This document shows, in pieces, positions 8,671 to 18,248 of a DNA stretch of 64,000 bases; the first letter of the stretch is position 1, and each line of letters starts with the position of its first letter. The notes under the pieces were generated by a model. The model saw only the letters and a program-made list of their open reading frames with translations. It ran no database searches and had not been told where the DNA came from. The stretch comes from Ruminococcus sp. YE282. Its GTDB lineage: Bacteria; Bacillota; Clostridia; Oscillospirales; Acutalibacteraceae. The translations under genes and the position numbers were made by a program. The stretch is taken from contig FMUV01000001.1 in NCBI GenBank assembly GCA_900101355.1, positions 124,001 to 188,000 on the forward strand, written 5' to 3'.

Positions 8671-9777
8671 TTAAAGAGTGCTAAGATTTGTGTCCATAAG
8701 AACACCGATTTGATGCTCTTTACCTTTTGCTACGTCCGCAGCTACCTCGGTATCGAACCTTGTGATGTACTTACCAGTCTTGACATCCTCACCAGTCATA
8801 GAAGTCAATCCGCCACGCAACCAAGTCTTAATGGGTGACTGACCGCCAGTAGGAACAACAAAGCCAAGACCTTCAGGCATTAACTTAGCGAAGTTAGTAC
8901 CATCAGCAATAAGCTCGTACTCATTGTAAGGATTGGGAACTTCAACGATGTTTGCACCGTTGTATGTAGCAAGCAAACCGCGAGAAGCAATCTCGTTCAT
9001 AGTCTTTTCAGAAATACCAGTGATGGTGTTGCTGTTGATAGAACCAACATAACCAGCCCACGGAGTAAACTGACCTACAAGACCATAAGCACCGAATACA
9101 GTGGGTTTGCCGTTAGGACGTACCTTGTTGATAACGTCGTCAGCACCAGCCTTTGTAAGACCAGCAGCCTCTACCCAATACTTAACGCCAGTAGCGTTCT
9201 TAATTGCATTGTAAACAGTAACAAGAACATACTTGATTGTCTTGTTGTAAATCTGAGTCTTAACAAGAGCAAGACCCTCGTTTTCGTACTGCATATCACC
9301 AAGAGCTACCCTACGATAGTCAACAGCGTAACCACCAGAGATGGTCTGTGTGCCAACAGGGTATCTCTCTTTTGCAACAGCAATAAAGGGAACGTCGCCA
9401 TTATTAGCTTGCTCACGCGCACCCTCACCTACGAAACCAGGAACTTCACGCTCAATAGACTCGTCGAAACCAACCTGTTCAAAAGAACCGAAAAGACCAA
9501 GCAGTTTCATTTCCTTTAGAACAGCGGGTTCAATAACATAACGTCTAATAGTGTTCAACTCTGCAACAGCAGCAGTGTCGCCACTCTCAGCTCTTTCGCC
9601 GAGTTTCTTAATGTAAGCAACAGCCTTGTCAGCCTTTGCGCCGAACTTGCCAACTTCTTCACCATTAACCATAGCAGAGAAAATCTCTACAACAGCGGAA
9701 TGAGCGTGAAGGTCAGAGTTGGTAATATAGTTAGCGTCTTTACGCGCATTATTAAGTTCAATAGTAGTATTAAACAT
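8671..9777 (-). CDS. Major capsid protein, HK97-like
   Basis: 368 residues. An N-terminal helical segment leads into an HK97-type core with FVGEGAREQANNGDVPF (E-loop region), GGYAVDYRRVALGDMQYE and a C-terminal FVVPTGGQSPIKTWLRGGLTS. Codon use is biased and G+C slightly higher than its neighbours, as usual for highly expressed structural genes. It follows protease/scaffold and decoration-like genes in the standard order. Confidence 0.8.
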   Translation of the reverse strand: MFNTTIELNNARKDANYITNSDLHAHSAVVEIFSAMVNGEEVGKFGAKADKAVAYIKKLGERAESGDTAAVAELNTIRRYVIEPAVLKEMKLLGLFGSFEQVGFDESIEREVPGFVGEGAREQANNGDVPFIAVAKERYPVGTQTISGGYAVDYRRVALGDMQYENEGLALVKTQIYNKTIKYVLVTVYNAIKNATGVKYWVEAAGLTKAGADDVINKVRPNGKPTVFGAYGLVGQFTPWAGYVGSINSNTITGISEKTMNEIASRGLLATYNGANIVEVPNPYNEYELIADGTNFAKLMPEGLGFVVPTGGQSPIKTWLRGGLTSMTGEDVKTGKYITRFDTEVAADVAKGKEHQIGVLMDTNLSTL

Positions 9778-9809
9778 AAGTCACAACTTCCTTTCTATAA
9801 AAGTTTTAA

Positions 9810-10247
9810 TTACTCAGTCGCATCAGCAACACAAACCTTAACTTCAAAAGCAGCCTCGGTTAGTCTAATGCCAGTTTTGGTAACAGTGAAATACACGCCG
9901 CTGCCGGGAGCAGACTCCGCAACAGCCAGTTTGCCATCGTTACCAACAGTTAAAATATCTTCTTCCTCAATATCTGCAACGGTTTTGCCAGAAGCATATG
10001 TAACGTGTTTGCCATCAACAATCAGTTTCAAGCCTTCGATACTCTTAACGTCAATTCCTCTTAGGTATTCGCCAGCAGGAATAGTAATATCGTCAACATA
10101 AGAATCATCGCCATTGATGATGTTCATAATAAGATAAAGAGTTCCTTCGTAAGTAAGGAAAGTATAATTTGCTACTGCGCTTTCAGAAGTGATAGTAGGG
10201 TCATTCTTGGCAGCGATGCCAGCACCCAAAGTTGCAAATTTAATCAT
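9810..10247 (-). CDS. Capsid decoration/stabilisation-like protein
   Basis: 145 residues, beta-rich, with a small GKTVADIEEEDILTVGNDGKL segment. It lies between scaffold and capsid genes, where head decoration proteins are usually encoded. No diagnostic motif. Confidence 0.5.
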   Translation of the reverse strand: MIKFATLGAGIAAKNDPTITSESAVANYTFLTYEGTLYLIMNIINGDDSYVDDITIPAGEYLRGIDVKSIEGLKLIVDGKHVTYASGKTVADIEEEDILTVGNDGKLAVAESAPGSGVYFTVTKTGIRLTEAAFEVKVCVADATE

Positions 10248-10273
10248 TTGTCATCTTCCTTTCTATTTGTAAA

Positions 10274-10843
10274 TTAAGCAAAAATATCGACATCTTCCTC
10301 AACAGCAGGAGTATTAACTTCTACTGCGGCAAAAATGTCCTCAACTTGTGTTTTAGCCGCGTTCTGTTCGGCAACCTTTTTGTCGGTTTCTGCCTTCGCG
10401 GTTTTACCAATGCCCTCGTAAATCTTGCTAACAACGGAATTGATTTCAACGTTTTCAGGGTCAGCAGTAAAGGCTTCGATTTCAGCCTTTGCATATTCTT
10501 TCTCTGTGTCAGAGAACTTAGCAATCGCAGCGTTCATTTCGCCGATAAGCTCCTTAGCCTTTGCTTCGCCAAGAGCCTTATCAAGAGCTTCTTTGGCAGC
10601 CCAAAGTTCAGAATACTTCTGATTCAGCTCTTTGTAATCAGATTCCCACTTTTCGATAGCTGCGTGTAACTCGTCAACAGTGGCTTGCAATTCGTTCTTT
10701 TCAACGATAGCAGCATCAGTAGCGGCATTAGCATCAGCAACCTTTTTATCGCAATCTTCTTTGCATTGGTTGATTTCAACCTCTGCATTTGTATATGCAG
10801 AAACGGTCTGCTCGACAAGAGCTTTAATTTCAGCTTCGGTCAT
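10274..10843 (-). CDS. Nested scaffold protein from internal start
   Basis: A perfect AAGGAGGA lies seven bases before an in-frame ATG at 10843, exactly where the coiled-coil half of the protease/scaffold gene begins (MTEAEIKALVEQ). This would yield a free 189-residue scaffold, as lambda Nu3 arises inside gene C. Confidence 0.65.
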   Translation of the reverse strand: MTEAEIKALVEQTVSAYTNAEVEINQCKEDCDKKVADANAATDAAIVEKNELQATVDELHAAIEKWESDYKELNQKYSELWAAKEALDKALGEAKAKELIGEMNAAIAKFSDTEKEYAKAEIEAFTADPENVEINSVVSKIYEGIGKTAKAETDKKVAEQNAAKTQVEDIFAAVEVNTPAVEEDVDIFA

Positions 10844-11482
10844 AGTCGTTTCCTCCTTGTTTTGTGAATTTAATTCCAATAACTTAGCTGCGGAATCACT
10901 TGGTTTTATGCCAATTAGCGCATATCCACTGTGAATGAATTTCATCGGGATTCTTCCTAAATCTTTGTAACCATACTTATAAACAATTCTGTCCTCATCT
11001 TCCGCCCGCATAATTTCCACGCTGCCCTGTGGATAAATGCCTTGCGCAATATCTTCGTCAAGTTTGTCACAGAAATTCTTATAACAACTGGAATCTATCT
11101 CTCCTTCGCCGATACAAGCCAAAATCGTTTCACCGTTTTCATCTTCAATTTCTTGGATATAACCTTTGGTGAATCTACCGATTGTGGTCGCGTTTTCAAA
11201 GATAGGTACTCCATCTTCGATTTCAGTCATTCCGTGTCCGCAAATTTCAGTTCTATCCTCGTCTAAAAACTCACAACGCAGAAACATACCCTCAATACTG
11301 CCTAATGCTTGTTCACAATATTCTCTTATCCAAGTGATACCATTTAGGTTATACTCAGTACCCACTTCGTTTTCTTCGTCAATGCAGCTATCGGGTTGAA
11401 TCTTATACAACACGAGTTTGAATTTGCGCCGACCATTTTGACCTTTCTTTTTAGACTCGCTAAAAATCTCAAATGTTTTCAT
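10274..11482 (-). CDS. Prohead protease fused to scaffold
   Basis: 402 residues. Residues 1-205 look like a capsid maturation protease: a histidine in CGHGMTEIEDG, a serine in QGSVEIM, and the terminal FIHSGYALIGIKPSD. Residues 214-402 form a long acidic coiled coil (Ala/Glu/Lys heptads) typical of scaffolds. The protease would cut scaffold and capsid N-termini. An internal ribosome site allows separate scaffold synthesis (see 10274-10843). Confidence 0.65.
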   Translation of the reverse strand: MKTFEIFSESKKKGQNGRRKFKLVLYKIQPDSCIDEENEVGTEYNLNGITWIREYCEQALGSIEGMFLRCEFLDEDRTEICGHGMTEIEDGVPIFENATTIGRFTKGYIQEIEDENGETILACIGEGEIDSSCYKNFCDKLDEDIAQGIYPQGSVEIMRAEDEDRIVYKYGYKDLGRIPMKFIHSGYALIGIKPSDSAAKLLELNSQNKEETTMTEAEIKALVEQTVSAYTNAEVEINQCKEDCDKKVADANAATDAAIVEKNELQATVDELHAAIEKWESDYKELNQKYSELWAAKEALDKALGEAKAKELIGEMNAAIAKFSDTEKEYAKAEIEAFTADPENVEINSVVSKIYEGIGKTAKAETDKKVAEQNAAKTQVEDIFAAVEVNTPAVEEDVDIFA

Positions 11483-11547
11483 TCATCTTCACCGCCTTTC
11501 TTTGGAATTTTGTATATATGAAAAAGGTAATAAAATTTACCTTTTAT

Positions 11548-11574
11548 CAACAAAAAAAAGCACCCATTGGGTGC
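11548..11574 (-). terminator. Terminator after portal gene
   Basis: Minus-strand GCACCC-AAT-GGGTGC followed by eight T, directly after the portal stop codon. Confidence 0.8.
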
Positions 11575-11575
11575 A

Positions 11576-13222
11576 TTACTTTTTATCGGAAGGTGACGGC
11601 ATATTATTGCCGTTGTTTCCTTGTGATTTAATTGTATTTTCAGTAGGATTATCGGTTTCTGGTCTACCACCCTTATTATCTGTTTTTGATAACGTAAAAC
11701 TTGTTTGGTGCGGAGGATATTTTTCCGCAAACTTTTCTTCTTTTTCGTGGTCTAACAATGCCGTAAATACTTCTTCTGATAATCCGCAAGCCGCCGCCCA
11801 AGCGGTTATTGAACCATTGCCTTGTAAATATAAATCCTTAAAATCAGCAACTTTTTGCTTTTGATTTACACAAGTAATAGGCAAATAGTTCACTTCTGCT
11901 TTATTATTTCTATCTTTAATAATATTTTCAGCAATACATTTATTTAATTCATTGGCTATTTGCTCAACCCATTGGCAAACTTGTCTTGTAATCAATTCAA
12001 GGTTCTGCTCTTGCGCGGCATAACTACCACTGCCAACACCATTTAATAAAGCTCCCGCGACACCAAGTCCGAGAGACATTCTGTCATTTAAGTTTTCTTC
12101 ATTTTTACTATCAAAAATATTAGTATTACTTGTGTCAAGCATATTGATTTTTGTGCCAGCAGCAACAGAAACAACCGTTGAACCACTCTTATTCTGTTTA
12201 GTCAAAATAGCGTTTTTAACGGTTCTGTGCTGATTCTCTTGCTGTTTGGTTGTCAATGCGCTTGTACCCTTTTCCTTACCTTCCGGAAATGTTTGATAAA
12301 ATACTTTATTATTGATTTCATCAAGTACGCCACGTTTTGTAGCAATAAAATAATCATTATATAAAATGTCATTGATTGCAGCTAATACAAGTGGTCTACC
12401 ATACGGCTCACTCATTTCACTGCGTATTTTATGAACAAGTGTATTCTTTACGTTTAACACGACCCAATTACCATTTTCCTTAAATCCTTGTTTGTCTCTT
12501 TCGTAATAAGCATCTCGGATTTCTTTGGGGAACTTTCTTAATTTGCGCTCAACAGGTTCATTGGAATTAAGTAGAAAATAATCCAAATTAAAAGCTATTT
12601 GATAATAATTATTTCGTCTATGTATAATCCGAGTGAAATCAGTTGGCAATGGAATAATTGATGCTTTAATTTCTGCATCGTTAATTTCGACAATAGAAGA
12701 AATGTCAAAATCATTGTAGTATTTTTGATTACTTATCGGTCTTTGCGCCGTTTCAAAATAATAAAAGGCAATTCCGTCTACCATACCACGCCATAAAGCA
12801 TCTCTAATAAATTCCTTGTCTTTAATCATTTTCAACGTTGAGTTCATTGCTTCCTGATTTTTCTTTTTCTTAGATTTACTTTTTCCGCTTGTAGAAATAA
12901 CCTTGTCCAATGTCAACATTGCAGTAAGGTAATCTACGGTATGAGTATAAGTGCCATTTGTGTTGTATAACATACGCGCAATTTCACGGAGTTCTTTATT
13001 ATGCCCCATTGGGTCACGTATCATCGCCATAAGTTGTTTGGTATCATATAACTCCAATATATCCAAACCAAAATAATAGTAAGACAATGATTGGCTTGTT
13101 GAATATGAATTAAATTCAGCAACGGGGGCGGTAGAAGATATCTCTATGCTATTTGTTTCAACAGGCTTTGAATTATTATATGGTCTATTGTTTTGATAGT
13201 ATCTTTTCTTTTTGTTCGACAT
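11576..13222 (-). CDS. Portal protein
   Basis: 548 residues. Position after the large terminase, size, and segments such as HKIRSEMSEPYGRPLVLAAINDILYNDYF and the C-terminal helix QNLELITRQVCQWVEQIANELNKCI match SPP1/HK97-type portals. It forms the dodecameric DNA channel at the head vertex. The tail of the protein is low-complexity (Asn, Lys, Pro). Confidence 0.75.
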   Translation of the reverse strand: MSNKKKRYYQNNRPYNNSKPVETNSIEISSTAPVAEFNSYSTSQSLSYYYFGLDILELYDTKQLMAMIRDPMGHNKELREIARMLYNTNGTYTHTVDYLTAMLTLDKVISTSGKSKSKKKKNQEAMNSTLKMIKDKEFIRDALWRGMVDGIAFYYFETAQRPISNQKYYNDFDISSIVEINDAEIKASIIPLPTDFTRIIHRRNNYYQIAFNLDYFLLNSNEPVERKLRKFPKEIRDAYYERDKQGFKENGNWVVLNVKNTLVHKIRSEMSEPYGRPLVLAAINDILYNDYFIATKRGVLDEINNKVFYQTFPEGKEKGTSALTTKQQENQHRTVKNAILTKQNKSGSTVVSVAAGTKINMLDTSNTNIFDSKNEENLNDRMSLGLGVAGALLNGVGSGSYAAQEQNLELITRQVCQWVEQIANELNKCIAENIIKDRNNKAEVNYLPITCVNQKQKVADFKDLYLQGNGSITAWAAACGLSEEVFTALLDHEKEEKFAEKYPPHQTSFTLSKTDNKGGRPETDNPTENTIKSQGNNGNNMPSPSDKK

Positions 13223-13236
13223 TTTCTACCTCCTTT

Positions 13237-15126
13237 CTAATTAACAAAAACGCCCACTTCATATTCTTGAATATTATTCATTAAATCTTTTTCAAGTTGT
13301 GTGAAAAACATATCCCCGTAAGAAACGCTGGTATATCTATCTTTGCGATTTTTACCTTGTTCGTGCACAACAATCACGCCAGTTTGTTCTTTTCTCTCAT
13401 AAAGAAGGCTTGTAGTTTCACTTATAAGTGCTTGCGTTTCTAAATATGGAGATTCGTAAAATGCTTGCATTTCTCCATCTTCGGCTTCTAAGTATTCCTT
13501 AATGTTTGGCAGAATATCCTCTTTTGCCTTTTCAAAAGTTACAGGCAAATCAATTCTCTGCGCTTGCAATGTTCCTTTGAAATTCTGAGCAATATCACTG
13601 TTTAATTTTTGAGTTGCATTTACAGCATAAATACACTCTTTTGCTCCTTCTACATAGGTCATTGCTTTATATTCATCATTATTCATACAAGCTAAAGGGG
13701 AATATTCTTTCCCACGTTCTTCGTCATACATAACCTTTGATAACAAAGAAAGAATTGTTATACCGCCATTTCTTGTGTCCAATACTATGAAATCTGCGCC
13801 GAAATCTTCATATAATTGTCTTATTCTCAATGCTTGCTTTGTAACATCTCCACCTTGCATTGAATCAATATATGAAACCACTCTACGATAACCGTTATCA
13901 ATAGTGATAGATTCTTGATTTTCTCTATGGATAGTCGTGGCTTCCGGTAAACCTCTCATACAAGTAAAAATAGAATTATCGTTATTTTTATTTGTAACAA
14001 AAGCTATATCGCAGGATATTATTCTTACCTCATTCTTTTGTTTTGGAATATCATAAGGATTTTTCTTTCCCATCCTAAAATCAATTAAAGTGCGTGGATA
14101 GAAAGGATGCTTATTTACTTGATTTTGGCTTAGTAACTTATATGAGAAATAAGCTGATTGGTTATCTTTTAAGCGACAATTCTTAAACTCTAATAACCAA
14201 GTAAGCCTATCTTGTTTTTTCTTCTCTTTTAATAAATCTTCGCGCTTTTTAATGCCAAAATACAGAGCGACGGTTTCATCAAAGGCTAACAGGCAAGATG
14301 GTTTTCCATTAAGCATATCATCAAATGCCATATCAACTATTTCCCACATCCAAGTATCTTCTCCGCCATTATCAAAATAGCTTGAACTAATATATATATC
14401 CGTTGCATCCTCTTGCAACTCAGCTACTTTTGAGTAGAATGGTGTAGATAGATAGGGAGTAGGTCTAATAAATTTGAACGGCGAAAGAACACTATCATCA
14501 ATCCATTTTGGAATTTGACGACATTCCTCTCTTACTATGTCCGTGGCTCTATATCCGCGTGCAGCATCGGAGGCTACAACGACGTTTATTTTGCTTCCGT
14601 TATAAAAGATTACTTCAACATTGTTGTTATTTGTAATAATCTTTTTTATCTCTCGTTTAAGCACCGGCGACCAAGAACATAATTCCTTTTCAATTTTCTC
14701 CGACACCAGTAATTTTGCCTGATTTTTCGTTCCCGAACAAAGCACAATACTTGACTGAGGATAAAGAATAGCCTTACAACAAGCGTAAATCGCAATAACA
14801 AATGATTTAGCACTCGCGCGGCTTGCGATACAAACAAATGTATTATTAACCCCCATCAAGTAAAGCATTATCACCTGATACAACTTTAGTGATAGTCCGA
14901 GATAGTCAGTAGCAAACCTATGCAGATTTCTCCGCCAAAAAGTTACCCACAATAAAAAATGCCCCAAGAAATTCGCATCGCCCAAAAGCGTTGTACTTGG
15001 GAAATTCTGAGATAACATTTTCTGTTTCTCATCTGCGTGTTCGTAGAGTTTTTTCATTACGCGCGGGTCAATCGTAACTACCGTCTGTTTCTTGGCGGTC
15101 TTTGTCGTACTAATCATCTTCATCAC
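13237..15126 (-). CDS. terL: Terminase large subunit
   Basis: 629 residues. A Walker A-like SRASAKSF near residue 103, the downstream ATPase coupling region and the RNase H-like nuclease with IISCDIAFV and DFIVLDTRNGG aspartates are present. It packages DNA into the prohead. The start (GTG or ATG at 15117-15126) overlaps the end of the upstream gene, indicating coupling with the probable small subunit. Confidence 0.85.
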   Translation of the reverse strand: MMKMISTTKTAKKQTVVTIDPRVMKKLYEHADEKQKMLSQNFPSTTLLGDANFLGHFLLWVTFWRRNLHRFATDYLGLSLKLYQVIMLYLMGVNNTFVCIASRASAKSFVIAIYACCKAILYPQSSIVLCSGTKNQAKLLVSEKIEKELCSWSPVLKREIKKIITNNNNVEVIFYNGSKINVVVASDAARGYRATDIVREECRQIPKWIDDSVLSPFKFIRPTPYLSTPFYSKVAELQEDATDIYISSSYFDNGGEDTWMWEIVDMAFDDMLNGKPSCLLAFDETVALYFGIKKREDLLKEKKKQDRLTWLLEFKNCRLKDNQSAYFSYKLLSQNQVNKHPFYPRTLIDFRMGKKNPYDIPKQKNEVRIISCDIAFVTNKNNDNSIFTCMRGLPEATTIHRENQESITIDNGYRRVVSYIDSMQGGDVTKQALRIRQLYEDFGADFIVLDTRNGGITILSLLSKVMYDEERGKEYSPLACMNNDEYKAMTYVEGAKECIYAVNATQKLNSDIAQNFKGTLQAQRIDLPVTFEKAKEDILPNIKEYLEAEDGEMQAFYESPYLETQALISETTSLLYERKEQTGVIVVHEQGKNRKDRYTSVSYGDMFFTQLEKDLMNNIQEYEVGVFVN

Positions 15127-16018
15127 CGTCTTGTATTGAATATTCTTCGTCCTGCTCGTTCGTGCCGAACTGTAAGTTTTTCAATGGGCGCGTGAAGAAA
15201 CGTTTAATTATCTCGCCAATTCCGTCAAAGTCTTTATATAACTTTTGGTCTTTGTAAAACTCTGAAGGAGTATATTTTTCAATAGTCGCAATAGAAACCC
15301 CTGTAACAAAATCCTTGCTTTCAGTAGTGTCCTTAACGGTTTTTAATCCCGCCTCTTTGAACGTTCTAAGGTATAATTCAGACATATCCTTATATGTCTT
15401 TATATCGCCTTCCCGCAAAGATTTCATTTGTTTCATATAGGTATAACACAACGTCGTAATAAATATTTCTTGGTTACTATCGCAATTCGGGTTTGAATTT
15501 TTGAGGAATTTATAGTGAGAGTTCAGGATTGAGTAATCCATAAGGTCAAATCCGACTCCCCACTTTTCCAAATCTTTAGGGTTAATCTTTTCATCGGGTG
15601 CTTCTTCTTGTACATTGTCATATTCGTCAACGATAGCTACACGTTTACCTTTTACTTTCTTCCTGTCTCCCGACAATTCAAAAATGCCATCGTTCAAAGA
15701 ATCCTCAAAAGTTTTCCCGCGATATTGTGTCATATTTAATTTTCTGAAATAGTTTCCAATAACTGTTTCGTTGTTGGTATCGCAACTATCGAACATATCC
15801 TCATTAAAATATATATCAAATAACATACACATTCTCTGCATAGCCATTTTGTTGCTTTTATATAGATTTCCGTATTCCCAAAATTTGTGGGAGAAACAAT
15901 CCTTGCAAATCGGCAACATAGAATCTGTATATAAATTGCTATATGTTTTATAATATTTATTTAGTGCCAGCGGTTTACCGCAAGCGCAGCAAACCCGCTT
16001 TTCGTTTTGCTTCGGCAT
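15110..16018 (-). CDS. Probable terminase small subunit, zinc ribbon
   Basis: 302 residues. The N-terminus has CCACGKPL and CKDC, a zinc ribbon, followed by a helical region. It overlaps the large terminase by 17 nt and has an AGGTG ribosome site. Position strongly suggests the DNA-recognition subunit of the packaging motor, but the sequence itself gives only the zinc ribbon. Confidence 0.5.
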   Translation of the reverse strand: MPKQNEKRVCCACGKPLALNKYYKTYSNLYTDSMLPICKDCFSHKFWEYGNLYKSNKMAMQRMCMLFDIYFNEDMFDSCDTNNETVIGNYFRKLNMTQYRGKTFEDSLNDGIFELSGDRKKVKGKRVAIVDEYDNVQEEAPDEKINPKDLEKWGVGFDLMDYSILNSHYKFLKNSNPNCDSNQEIFITTLCYTYMKQMKSLREGDIKTYKDMSELYLRTFKEAGLKTVKDTTESKDFVTGVSIATIEKYTPSEFYKDQKLYKDFDGIGEIIKRFFTRPLKNLQFGTNEQDEEYSIQDGDEDD

Positions 16019-16062
16019 ATTTGCCGCACCTCCATCTCAACTAATTTCTGCAATTTTAACTA

Positions 16063-16090
16063 AAAAGAGCCACCCAAACGGGTAGCTCCG
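16063..16090 (-). terminator. Terminator before terminase genes
   Basis: Minus-strand GAGCTACCC-GTTT-GGGTGGCTC followed by TTTTTAG, after the acidic protein gene. Confidence 0.75.
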
Positions 16091-16092
16091 AT

Positions 16093-16674
16093 TTAATCAT
16101 CTACATTATCATATTGGTTCAATATGTAACTGAAATAATCCAAAGCAGCACCTATTGCTTGAACTGCAAGCCTGCGTTCGCAGTTTGAACAATCTTCGCA
16201 ACATTCGCCGCAATCTTCGTCATCTTCTTCAAAGAAATCATAAATTTCGTCGTCCTCATCGAAATCGTAAAGACCGTCAAATTCGTCATCAAGAAGAACG
16301 CTATATATATCATCGTCGTCATCTTCGTAAACGATTTCATACTGTTCGCAATTATTACCGAGCGCAATTTTATTTGAAACATCACCATCAAATAACATAA
16401 TGTCTGTTTCCGCACTCAGCATTTTGCCCTCATCCATAAAAACAGGAACAATACTTAACACAAATTCGTTAGTAAGAGTAACATAATACTCTTTTTCATA
16501 ATCTCCGTGGATAAAGATAACGCCAGTTTTAGTTTCATCATAATCAATAAGCCATTGCCACAATTCTTTCGCGCCTTCCTCAAAAACAACTGCGGTAATG
16601 GTCTTTCCGCCCTCGGCAACATCGTACATATGGCAACCGAGGTCTATAATGCTATCAAAAGTTTTTTCTTTCAT
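16093..16674 (-). CDS. Acidic Cys-rich hypothetical protein
   Basis: About 193 residues from the ATG at 16674 (GAGGAT ribosome site). Very acidic in its second half (DEDDEIYDFFEEDDEDC) with a CGECCEDCSNCE cluster that could bind metal. It overlaps the end of the HU gene. Function unknown; DNA-mimic or chaperone roles are only guesses. Confidence 0.6.
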   Translation of the reverse strand: MKEKTFDSIIDLGCHMYDVAEGGKTITAVVFEEGAKELWQWLIDYDETKTGVIFIHGDYEKEYYVTLTNEFVLSIVPVFMDEGKMLSAETDIMLFDGDVSNKIALGNNCEQYEIVYEDDDDDIYSVLLDDEFDGLYDFDEDDEIYDFFEEDDEDCGECCEDCSNCERRLAVQAIGAALDYFSYILNQYDNVDD

Positions 16675-16684
16675 TTTCTTATCC

Positions 16685-16978
16685 TCACTTTTCAGCAATA
16701 ATATTTTTTATTGTATCGCTTACCTTACACCTAACAACTTTTGTTGCGGGGAATAATTCAATTTGATTTGTCGCGGGATTTCTCGCCTTTCTCGCGGCGC
16801 GGTCTCTAACTTCCATACTTAGGAAGCCTTTCCACAAAATTCGCTTTTCCTCAATCAGTGCATCGGTAAATATGTCAACGAGCGTATCGCAGACTTCCGA
16901 ATATTTTTGCGTAGTTTCCTCGGTAATATTTCCGTCAATTCGCTCGGCTAATTGTTTAACAATCTCATTCTTTCCCAT
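16685..16978 (-). CDS. HU/IHF-family DNA-binding protein
   Basis: 97 residues. The helical dimerisation half is followed by the beta-arm signature (GFLSMEV...RKARNPATNQ...FPATKVVRCKVS) containing the conserved RNP. Likely a DNA-bending protein of the phage nucleoid or packaging apparatus. Good ribosome site (AAGGAGAG). Confidence 0.85.
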   Translation of the reverse strand: MGKNEIVKQLAERIDGNITEETTQKYSEVCDTLVDIFTDALIEEKRILWKGFLSMEVRDRAARKARNPATNQIELFPATKVVRCKVSDTIKNIIAEK

Positions 16979-16992
16979 TTTTCTCTCTCCTT

Positions 16993-18201
16993 CTAATCAA
17001 GTGGAATATCGCATAATGCTTTCACTCTATGTTTTTCTGTAACCACAGTAACGGTTTGCTCTGGTGTGCCGACAAGTCTTGAGTCTATTGTGTAACTATC
17101 CATTCCGTCAACACAACCGCTCTGAATAACCTTAACATCGTCTATGGTTTCCATCGAATTTGTGTGTCTATGTCCTAAATAACACATATCCGGCAGCGGC
17201 AATTTAGCCTTCCGCGCAAAATTAGTCATATGATAAACCACATTTTTGACGGTATCTTTGTCGCCGTGCGTGGCATAAACCATATGTCCTCTAACCATAA
17301 AAGTAGCTATATCGCAATCAAGATAATTACTGACAAATTCAACATTCTCAACGTTTTTCAAGTCTTTCCCGCAAATGTAGGGAACTAATAAATCAAAATT
17401 CTCGCCTTTTATGGTTTCTTCTTTACTCGCGGTTGAGCGTGAATGATTTCCTGCGGTTGTATGTACTTCGACTTTATTAAAGACTTTACTCAGTTCATAA
17501 ATGAAGTCGCTTATCAAATCTGTAACGACCATAATCTGAGTAATAATATTTTCTTTGGCTTCAATCCGCGCATTTAAGTGGATGATGCCGCTAATATTGT
17601 CGCCGCCCAAAATCAGGTAAGCATTTTCCGACTGATACATTCTTTGGATTTCAATAATCTCATCGAGATATTTTTGTAAACGCTCTTTCAAGATTTCAGT
17701 ATTAAACTGATTCATTGGCGAATTGATATTAACTCCGCAATGAATGTCCGTTAAATGAATAATCAGGTCGTTATCGCCCTTCCGCGCAGTTGGCGGCTGA
17801 TAGTCAAATCTAATCGGGCGGTATTCTTCAATGGCACGTTTTACAATATCAAACATTGATTCGCGACGAGCTTGTTCGCGGAGTGACTTGTTATAAGCTG
17901 TGCGCTCGTCGAATAATTGTTGCTTTGCTTTTCTGACCTCTTGCTTGGCTTCTCTTAATTCCTCGATGTACTGCTCTTGCGAAAAATCCTTAAACACGCC
18001 AGATTCATAAAAACACTTTGCTTGTTGATATGGTTTCCTATATGCCGCTTCACTACGATAATCTGAAATATCATCTCTAAATTCTTTATTCATAATATCG
18101 GCAATATCGTCCCAACTATATTCAACTAATCCATTGTCTTTGGCTTGTCCAAGTCGCCATAAATAACTCTGTTCGTTTTCATCCTCAAATCTTCTAAACA
18201 A
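16993..18201 (-). CDS. Calcineurin-like metallophosphoesterase
   Basis: About 402 residues from a TTG at 18201 placed after AGGTGG. An N-terminal helical part precedes a metallophosphoesterase domain: LTDIHCG, GGDNISG, AGNHSR, ATHGDKD and LGHRHTNS provide the D-x-H, GD, GNH, GH and GHxH metal ligands. It may hydrolyse nucleic-acid ends or nucleotides. It sits between ClpP and HU genes. Confidence 0.8.
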   Translation of the reverse strand: MFRRFEDENEQSYLWRLGQAKDNGLVEYSWDDIADIMNKEFRDDISDYRSEAAYRKPYQQAKCFYESGVFKDFSQEQYIEELREAKQEVRKAKQQLFDERTAYNKSLREQARRESMFDIVKRAIEEYRPIRFDYQPPTARKGDNDLIIHLTDIHCGVNINSPMNQFNTEILKERLQKYLDEIIEIQRMYQSENAYLILGGDNISGIIHLNARIEAKENIITQIMVVTDLISDFIYELSKVFNKVEVHTTAGNHSRSTASKEETIKGENFDLLVPYICGKDLKNVENVEFVSNYLDCDIATFMVRGHMVYATHGDKDTVKNVVYHMTNFARKAKLPLPDMCYLGHRHTNSMETIDDVKVIQSGCVDGMDSYTIDSRLVGTPEQTVTVVTEKHRVKALCDIPLD

Positions 18202-18248
18202 TCTCTTTCCACCTTTCTTGAAGTTTAGCGGAAAGAATATCCGCAAAC

